DNA from: Methanomassiliicoccaceae archaeon
GTDB lineage: Archaea > Thermoplasmatota > Thermoplasmata > Methanomassiliicoccales > Methanomethylophilaceae
Reading direction: 5' to 3'
NCBI GenBank assembly: GCA_009778575.1
Contig: WRJJ01000009.1
Span: 1-33,885, forward strand
DNA: 33,885 nt
Positions 29,237-33,885 of the stretch are shown piece by piece. Under the pieces are notes generated by a model, which worked only from the letters and a program-made list of their open reading frames with translations, did no database searches and was not told the origin of the DNA. The translations under genes and the position numbers were made by a program. Numbering within the stretch: the first letter of the stretch is position 1; each line of letters opens with the position of its first letter.

Positions 29237-30838
29237 TCAGAGAAGCGCTTTCATCACTCTGTCTGCCCTTGCGTCCAAGGTCTCTACGCCGGAGACCTTG
29301 CTCGCGTACTCGGACAGAGCGACGATATCCTCGCCCTCAATGCATTGGAGCTTGAATTTGCGGGTACCCGCCATGAGCTGTTTGAGACCTTCTCCCAGCC
29401 TTTCATGGAAGTACGTGTACAGGCTGACCGCTCCCCACGGGATGTCGCTTCCTATCTTCTTGCCGGGGAACTTCTCCTGCAGCCCCACCGCACCGATGAA
29501 GAACTTGTTGGGGTCGCTCCCGTACTGTTCGGTGAATGAAGCGGGAAGCTGATTCTTAGCGGCAAGCTCCGCAAAATGCTTTCCTTTGACCGCGGCGGTT
29601 ATCGGCCCTCTGCACATCGCCACAGACTTGACGATCGGCCCCTCTCCCAGATCCGACAATGCAAATGCTTTGTACATCTGGGTCTCGTTTATGAAGCCGC
29701 CTGCGAATGAAAGGTCCGGGACGAATCTTCCCTGTTTTTTGAGTTCCTTTGCGCAGGTCATCACCTGGCTGAACAGCCATATCCCGGGGGAGCTGAGCTC
29801 GTTCATGTGGCTGACCGGGGACATTCCCGTTCCTCCGCCCGCCGCATCGAATGTGAGGAGATCTATCTTCGCCTCTGAAGCGCACCTCATCGTGAACGCC
29901 ACCACTTCCGGCTTGTACGCACCCGTTTTCAGGAAAACGTTCTTGGCCCCTTTCTGCCTCAATTTGTCGATGTCCTCAAGGAAAGAACGTTCGTCCGGGA
30001 ACCCGACGCGGCTGTGCCTCTCGAAGGTCTTGAAGACCCCGCTCTTGAAAGCGGCCTGCACCTCGGAGTCCTCCGGGTCCGGCATGACGATGTATCCGCG
30101 GGATTTGAGCTCCAGCGCCCTTTCAAGGGTGGTGAGCCTTACCTCTCCGCCGATGGCCTTCGCCCCCTGCCCCCATTTCCTCTCAATGACCTCTACGTTC
30201 AGTTTAGACAGACCGTAATCGTCAACGCCGCCGCGTGTATCCTCGACGTTCGTCTGGAGGACGATGCGCCCGTTCTCTCCGTCCCAGTGGTCCGTATAGG
30301 ATCTCACTCTGAAGGCCAGGTCCGGCGAGGATTGCACCTTTCCGTTGGAGTATACGGATTCCGAGTCCATTCCGCAGACATTCTCTCCGATCACTTCGCA
30401 AACGCCCGCCAGGGCCGAACCGCCCGCCAGTTCCCTCCAGTTGTTCTTGGCGACGGCTGTCGATCCGAGACCGGCGATGTGCACAGGAAGTTTCATCTTT
30501 ATCGGGTTCTTCCCCCTCGTTCCCACGACCGTCTTGATGTCCACATTCTCAAAGAACGCCACATCCGGGTTTGGTTCGATCCCTTTCGCGCCGATGAGTT
30601 CCGCCATTATCTGGAAGTGGGACCAGTCAAGGAAATAATCCTTGTTGGAAGCGGCGGTGGACTTTCCGAAGTGTTCGGGGCTGGGATAAAGTACCTCTCT
30701 CCCCCTGAGCGCGCCTTTTCCGACCTCGCAGAGAACGTTGCAATCCTCTATGCACACAGGGCACATCCCGTTTATCGGACAGGGGTCCTTGACGCGGATC
30801 GCTGTGCCTGTAGTTGATTTGGAGTTTTCTATTGACAT
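29237..30838 (-). CDS. GltB-like FMN-binding glutamate synthase family protein
   Basis: A 533-residue protein matching the FMN and 3Fe-4S synthase domain of glutamate synthase: HIAGLGSTAVAKNNW, TRGGVDDYGLSKLNVEVIERKWGQGAKAIGGEV, LTFDAAGGGTGMSPVSHM, FAGGFINETQMYKAFALSD. There is no amidotransferase domain and no GltD partner nearby. The N-terminus has five cysteines (C20, C26, C29, C33, C37) in CPINGMCPVCIEDCNVLC, probably an Fe-S site, in place of the CxxCxxCxxxC ferredoxin domains of classical archaeal GltB. It may be a ferredoxin-linked glutamate synthase or a related reductive transferase; the true reaction is open. A TATA box lies about 43 bp upstream. Confidence 0.82.
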   Translation of the reverse strand: MSIENSKSTTGTAIRVKDPCPINGMCPVCIEDCNVLCEVGKGALRGREVLYPSPEHFGKSTAASNKDYFLDWSHFQIMAELIGAKGIEPNPDVAFFENVDIKTVVGTRGKNPIKMKLPVHIAGLGSTAVAKNNWRELAGGSALAGVCEVIGENVCGMDSESVYSNGKVQSSPDLAFRVRSYTDHWDGENGRIVLQTNVEDTRGGVDDYGLSKLNVEVIERKWGQGAKAIGGEVRLTTLERALELKSRGYIVMPDPEDSEVQAAFKSGVFKTFERHSRVGFPDERSFLEDIDKLRQKGAKNVFLKTGAYKPEVVAFTMRCASEAKIDLLTFDAAGGGTGMSPVSHMNELSSPGIWLFSQVMTCAKELKKQGRFVPDLSFAGGFINETQMYKAFALSDLGEGPIVKSVAMCRGPITAAVKGKHFAELAAKNQLPASFTEQYGSDPNKFFIGAVGLQEKFPGKKIGSDIPWGAVSLYTYFHERLGEGLKQLMAGTRKFKLQCIEGEDIVALSEYASKVSGVETLDARADRVMKALL

Positions 30839-30875
30839 GTTATCATCTTTTCATAGGCCATCTATGATTGGTCAC

Positions 30876-30887
30876 TCTTAAATTTTT
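30876..30887 (-). promoter_or_regulatory. TATA box of the GltB-like gene
   Basis: Minus-strand AAATTTAAGAGT places the start near 30856, a leader of about 18 nt before ATG 30838. Confidence 0.45.
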
Positions 30888-31059
30888 TCAAGGATTTAAG
30901 TCTTTGTCATCATAAAAAACAGCCTGCGGATGTTCATCTGACTGTAGTAAAGAAATGATGGGCGTGTTTCCACAAATTGCCTGAAGATCCAGACACAAAG
31001 CGGACACTCCGCTGACCTATGCGGTTCGTCTCGTTCACCGAATATACATTTTTCAGCGC

Positions 31060-31071
31060 ATTTTTATTAAC
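31060..31071 (+). promoter_or_regulatory. TATA box of the DUF3784-like gene
   Basis: ATTTTTATTAAC is centred about 26 bp before ATG 31092, indicating a leaderless transcript. Confidence 0.55.
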
Positions 31072-31091
31072 AAAAATAGAGATTCTGCTGT

Positions 31092-31487
31092 ATGCTGATC
31101 AAAGAACGATGGAGAGACGCCCTTGTCCTGAGCCTGCTGTGGGCAGGCATAACGGCCATCCTGTTCTGCCTGTTGCGCGACTCCCACTCGGATTCAATGC
31201 TGTGGATGTCCCTGCTTTTCTCGTTGCTCCTTATGTCGCTCGGCCTGGTTGTTTACCTTGGAGGGGCAGTGCTGCTTGCTGGATTCAACACGATGACAGA
31301 AGAGGAGCGTTCTCGGTACAACATGAAAGAGGTCACATCCTTCATGGGGATATTCTTGATCCTGCTGTCTTTTGTCACATTTCTGATGCTCATATTCTTC
31401 GTGTTCATTGTGGTCTTTATTGCAGCGGTGCTTGTGATGCTTGTTTATGTGAACATAAGCAAGAGATTCAAAACTAATGTAGAGTGA
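31092..31487 (+). CDS. DUF3784-like membrane protein
   Basis: A 131-residue protein with four hydrophobic segments (about residues 10-27, 36-58, 82-103 and 103-122). The loop AGFNTMTEEERSRYNMKEVTSFMGIFLI after the second segment is the DUF3784 hallmark (usually an AGYNTM and EKxxYDxxKL pattern). The function of the family is unknown. These proteins are common in gut bacteria and host-associated microbes. The leaderless TATA arrangement is archaeal. With the tandem repeat and the AAA ATPase that follow, it forms a short accessory-looking segment between conserved genes. Confidence 0.72.
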   Translation: MLIKERWRDALVLSLLWAGITAILFCLLRDSHSDSMLWMSLLFSLLLMSLGLVVYLGGAVLLAGFNTMTEEERSRYNMKEVTSFMGIFLILLSFVTFLMLIFFVFIVVFIAAVLVMLVYVNISKRFKTNVE

Positions 31488-31499
31488 AGTTCCTTGACG

Positions 31500-31619
31500 A
31501 TGAAAACGTTCCTACAAAACAGGGAATGAAAACCCTACAAAACAGGGAATGAAAACCCTACAAAACAGGGAATGAAAACCCTACAAAACAGGGAATGAAA
31601 ACCCTACAAAACAGGAACT
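31500..31619. repeat. 23-bp tandem repeat, about five copies
   Basis: The unit CTACAAAACAGGGAATGAAAACC starts at 31512, 31535, 31558, 31581 and 31604, an exact 23-bp period with no spacer sequence; a partial, diverged unit stands before the first. Inside each inner unit, CCCT and AGGG can pair around ACAAAAC. The array begins with GTTCCT and ends with AGGAAC, its exact complement, so the block as a whole has inverted ends. It stops directly before the likely TATA box of the ATPase gene. Confidence 0.92.
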
Positions 31620-31629
31620 AACTAATATG
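31617..31629 (+). promoter_or_regulatory. TATA box of the AAA/DUF4143 gene
   Basis: ACTAACTAATATG is centred about 27 bp before ATG 31651, fitting a leaderless transcript, and overlaps the last bases of the repeat array. Confidence 0.45.
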
Positions 31630-31650
31630 TGAAAAGACATACTGGAACAT

Positions 31651-32916
31651 ATGGCTGTTCCCTATATGCCCAGGCTGGCAGATTCATATCTAGACGAAAG
31701 GCTAGAATACGCGGGTGCTGTTCTCATAGAAGGAGTAAAGTGGTGCGGAAAGACGCGCACAGCAAAAGAAAAAGCGGCAAGCGTTGTGTCTTTACAGGAT
31801 TCGAAAAATGCCACATCTTACCAAAAAATAATGGATACAGAGCCCTCTGTACTGCTCGAAGGCGCCACACCGCGCCTCATTGATGAGTGGCAGGTGGCAA
31901 AAGAAGTATGGAATGCCATTAAGTACGAAGTTGACGAACGGGGGGAGCCGGGACAATTCATCATTACCGGCTCTTCGGCCCCTGATGATGATCAGTATCG
32001 CCACTCGGGTGCGGGAAGAATCTCCAGGATGATCATGAGGCCCATGAGCCTGTTTGAATCGATGGAATCGAACGGCTCTGTTTCAATGCGGGACCTACTG
32101 GACCGCGGACAGAAGATAAGCGGCCATTCCGACCTCACGATCAGAGATCTATCGTCAGCACTGGTAAGAGGCGGGTGGCCTGCTTTAATGGGCATGAGTG
32201 AAAAAGCTTCCATGCGGATGGTGCAGGATTATGTGGAGTCCATTGTCAACACTGACATATCAAAGGTGGACGGGGTGCAGAGGTCACCGGTTACAACCCG
32301 TCAGCTTCTGAGATCCTTGTCGAGAAACATCTCCACCCCTGCCAATATGTCAACAATAAGAAAAGATATGATGGGTGACGATGACAAGATCTCAGAAAAG
32401 ACAGTGTCATCATACATAGGCGCACTGAGGCGTATGTTCGTTGTGGAGGATGTTCCTGCATGGAATCCGTCATTGCGTTCAAAGACTGCTGTCAGGGAGG
32501 CTCCTAAAAGACACTTTGTGGACCCTTCTCTGGCGACGGCCGTGATGCGAATATCCCCCCGGGCCTTATTGGAAGACTTTAACACATTCGGGCTTCTCTT
32601 TGAGTCATTATGCGTCAGGGACCTTAGAGTTTATTCCCAGGTCCTGGATGGAGAAGTTTTTCACTACCGCGACAGTTATGGTCTGGAAGCAGATGCCGTT
32701 GTGCATTTTAGAGATGGCCGATGGGGTGCAGTAGAAGTTAAACTTGGATCCAAGGAGATAGAGAAAGGCATCAATAATCTCAAAAAATTAAGGGATTCCG
32801 TGGACTCGGATCGCATGAGCCCTCCCTCTTTTCTAATGGTCCTCACTGCAGCCGAGTATGCATACGAAGACAAAGATGGCGTTTTTGTTGTGCCGATCGG
32901 TTGTCTCAGAGATTAA
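31651..32916 (+). CDS. AAA ATPase with DUF4143 domain
   Basis: A 421-residue protein of the AAA_14/DUF4143 family. The Walker A motif is IEGVKWCGKTRTA (around residue 30), the Walker B-like strand is PRLIDEWQV (near 80) and the sensor strand is QFIITGSSAP. A winged-helix-like middle part carries the family sequence TVSSYIGALRRMFVVEDVPAW. The C-terminal region has FGLLFESLCVRDLRVYSQ and LEADAVVHFRDGRWGAVEVKLG, a restriction-like pattern with D-x(n)-EVK. Such ATPases occur in many copies in host-associated archaea and bacteria, move often and have no established role. AAAGACTGCTGT-type codon use is more AT-rich than in neighbours. It is probably acquired. Confidence 0.9.
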   Translation: MAVPYMPRLADSYLDERLEYAGAVLIEGVKWCGKTRTAKEKAASVVSLQDSKNATSYQKIMDTEPSVLLEGATPRLIDEWQVAKEVWNAIKYEVDERGEPGQFIITGSSAPDDDQYRHSGAGRISRMIMRPMSLFESMESNGSVSMRDLLDRGQKISGHSDLTIRDLSSALVRGGWPALMGMSEKASMRMVQDYVESIVNTDISKVDGVQRSPVTTRQLLRSLSRNISTPANMSTIRKDMMGDDDKISEKTVSSYIGALRRMFVVEDVPAWNPSLRSKTAVREAPKRHFVDPSLATAVMRISPRALLEDFNTFGLLFESLCVRDLRVYSQVLDGEVFHYRDSYGLEADAVVHFRDGRWGAVEVKLGSKEIEKGINNLKKLRDSVDSDRMSPPSFLMVLTAAEYAYEDKDGVFVVPIGCLRD

Positions 32917-33015
32917 TTAATACTTGAGTGCGACGATACTTTGTCATGAGAAAGGATGGGAACGGAAGGAGAACCATTTTTTGCCGGAGCTTGCACAGAA
33001 TACAAGAGGTATAGG

Positions 33016-33609
33016 ATGAAAAAGAAGGACCTTGAGATAGAACTGGAGAAAGTGCCGAGGTTCGAGGATCCCGATCCATTCCTCGAACAATACCTTACGC
33101 CTGCGTCCATCGCCGCGGATGTCCTTTTCAACGCCTATGCCAACGGAGATATCAAAGGCCTCAAGGTGATGGACCTGGGATGCGGTACCGGTATGCTCTC
33201 TTTCGGTTCCTGGATGCTCGGCGCGGGTTCCGTGGTGGGGTATGATGTGTCGAAGAAGGCCATCGATCTTGCGGCCGCCCATGCGGAATCTGCGGGTGCG
33301 GACATATCTTTCCTTTTATCGGACATCGGCGATGTTTCGGAAGGGGCGGACACGGTCGTCATGAATCCGCCGTTCGGCTGTCAGAACAGGCGGGCCGACA
33401 GAGATTTTCTGAAAAAGGCGATGGGGTCCTCCGACTGCATCTATTCATTCCATATGGCGGAGACGCTTGACTTTGTAAAAGAGTTCGTAAAAAAGAATGA
33501 CCGAGAGATCGTCTACAATAAAATGTATAAGTACGACATCCCTAATACATTCACGTTCCACAGTAAAGAGAAGCACAGCGTTGACATTGTGGTCGTCAAC
33601 ATAAGGTGA
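33016..33609 (+). CDS. METTL5-like RNA adenine methyltransferase
   Basis: A 197-residue class I SAM methyltransferase. SAM-binding motif I is VMDLGCGTGMLSFGSWMLGA (residues about 50-69), motif II is VVGYDVSKKAIDLA, and the amino-methylating motif IV is MNPPFGCQNRRADRDFL. It matches the small archaeal family related to METTL5, which makes m6A in small-subunit rRNA in eukaryotes; the archaeal target is an inference. The start is ATG 33016 (MKKKDLEIELEKVPRF): it follows GAGGT and matches the family N-terminus, whereas an upstream in-frame ATG at 32956 adds a non-homologous lead. csl4 follows after 4 bp, linking it to RNA metabolism. Confidence 0.88.
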   Translation: MKKKDLEIELEKVPRFEDPDPFLEQYLTPASIAADVLFNAYANGDIKGLKVMDLGCGTGMLSFGSWMLGAGSVVGYDVSKKAIDLAAAHAESAGADISFLLSDIGDVSEGADTVVMNPPFGCQNRRADRDFLKKAMGSSDCIYSFHMAETLDFVKEFVKKNDREIVYNKMYKYDIPNTFTFHSKEKHSVDIVVVNIR

Positions 33610-33613
33610 AGAA

Positions 33614-33885
33614 ATGAAAGAGATCATTGAGGTATTCCCGGGAGACGAGGTCGCCGTGGAGGAAGAGTATCTGGCCTCCGACGGGACGTTTGCGAGTGAC
33701 GGAAAGATATACGCATCCCAGATAGGCATACTGGAGCTGGATGACGACGAGTGCGTCGCGAGGGTGATCTCCCCCAATCCCCCCAACATCCTGAAGACCG
33801 GCGATATAGTTTATGCGGTGGTGGCAGACGTGAGGAACACCATGGCCACCGCGGACGTTGCCGCAAAAGAAGGGACCAGAAGAGG
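33614..33885 (+). CDS. csl4: Exosome RNA-binding subunit Csl4, N-terminal part (cut by window edge)
   Basis: The first 90 codons of an open frame that runs out of the window. MKEIIEVFPGDEVAVEEEYL, then GTFASDGKIYASQIGILEL, matches the N-terminal domain of archaeal Csl4, and PNILKTGDIVYAVVADVRN begins the S1 RNA-binding domain. Csl4 caps the archaeal exosome and brings substrates and DnaG to it. The zinc-ribbon end is not visible. The METTL5-like gene stops 4 bp before, so the two are probably cotranscribed. Confidence 0.9.
   Translation, partial: MKEIIEVFPGDEVAVEEEYLASDGTFASDGKIYASQIGILELDDDECVARVISPNPPNILKTGDIVYAVVADVRNTMATADVAAKEGTRR

Noticed and set aside
30999-31013. AGCGGA-CAC-TCCGCT inverted repeat between the GltB-like and DUF3784-like genes
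   Set aside because: Short hairpin with no T-run and no fixed relation to either promoter. I cannot support a role.
31500-31619. CRISPR array
   Set aside because: The units abut with an exact 23-bp period and no variable spacers, and no cas gene is in the window. It is a plain tandem repeat.

Overview
The window most likely comes from a methanogenic archaeon of the class Thermoplasmata, order Methanomassiliicoccales. The evidence is a set of F420H2-dehydrogenase-like (Fpo) genes, the methanogen-specific methanogenesis marker protein 11, a Ta0216-family B12/radical SAM protein known from Thermoplasmata, archaeal PCNA, TFS, Taw2, Csl4 and aCPSF2, and archaeal TATA boxes about 25 bp upstream of leaderless starts. 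None of the complete genes I call ends in TAG; every stop is TGA or TAA. This fits the amber avoidance known from pyrrolysine-using methanogens. The species cannot be named from the sequence.

Layout, left to right. (1) 1-3906, minus strand: fpoA-B-C-D-H-I in tight overlap, with fpoI cut by the window edge. (2) 3907-4275: a gene-free stretch with the fpo promoter and a plus-strand candidate structured RNA of unknown family. (3) 4276-5082: proC. (4) 5209-10232, minus: folD, kptA, methanogenesis marker 11, cis-prenyltransferase (uppS) and a B12-binding radical SAM enzyme, apparently one operon. (5) 10273-14795, minus: ribose-1,5-bisphosphate isomerase, form III RuBisCO, AMP phosphorylase and a NodB-type deacetylase. 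The first three make up the archaeal AMP (nucleotide salvage) pathway to 3-phosphoglycerate. (6) 14873-16378, plus: a divergently transcribed 501-residue cysteine-bearing protein I do not recognise.

(7) 16375-22054, minus: tfs, pcn, transketolase N and C halves, transaldolase, geranylgeranyl reductase and taw2. This is a seven-gene run combining transcription, replication, pentose phosphates, lipid saturation and tRNA modification. (8) 22119-24424, minus: two membrane proteins, one carrying a Pro/Glu/Lys-rich tail and a decayed DUF559/Vsr-like nuclease domain. (9) 24662-26720, plus: an aCPSF2-type beta-CASP nuclease with a hairpin-rich leader, then nadC. (10) 26819-30838: a small membrane protein, a small zinc-finger protein, purH and a GltB-like FMN protein. 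(11) 31092-32916, plus: an accessory-looking segment with a DUF3784-like membrane protein, a 23-bp tandem repeat and an AAA/DUF4143 ATPase. (12) 33016-33885, plus: a METTL5-like methyltransferase and the start of csl4.

How the genes fit together: the AMP pathway turns nucleotides into 3-phosphoglycerate, while transketolase and transaldolase supply or drain pentose phosphates. FolD and PurH imply folate-linked one-carbon chemistry for purine synthesis, unusual for a methanogen. Cis-prenyltransferase, geranylgeranyl reductase and perhaps the radical SAM enzyme point to isoprenoid and lipid work.
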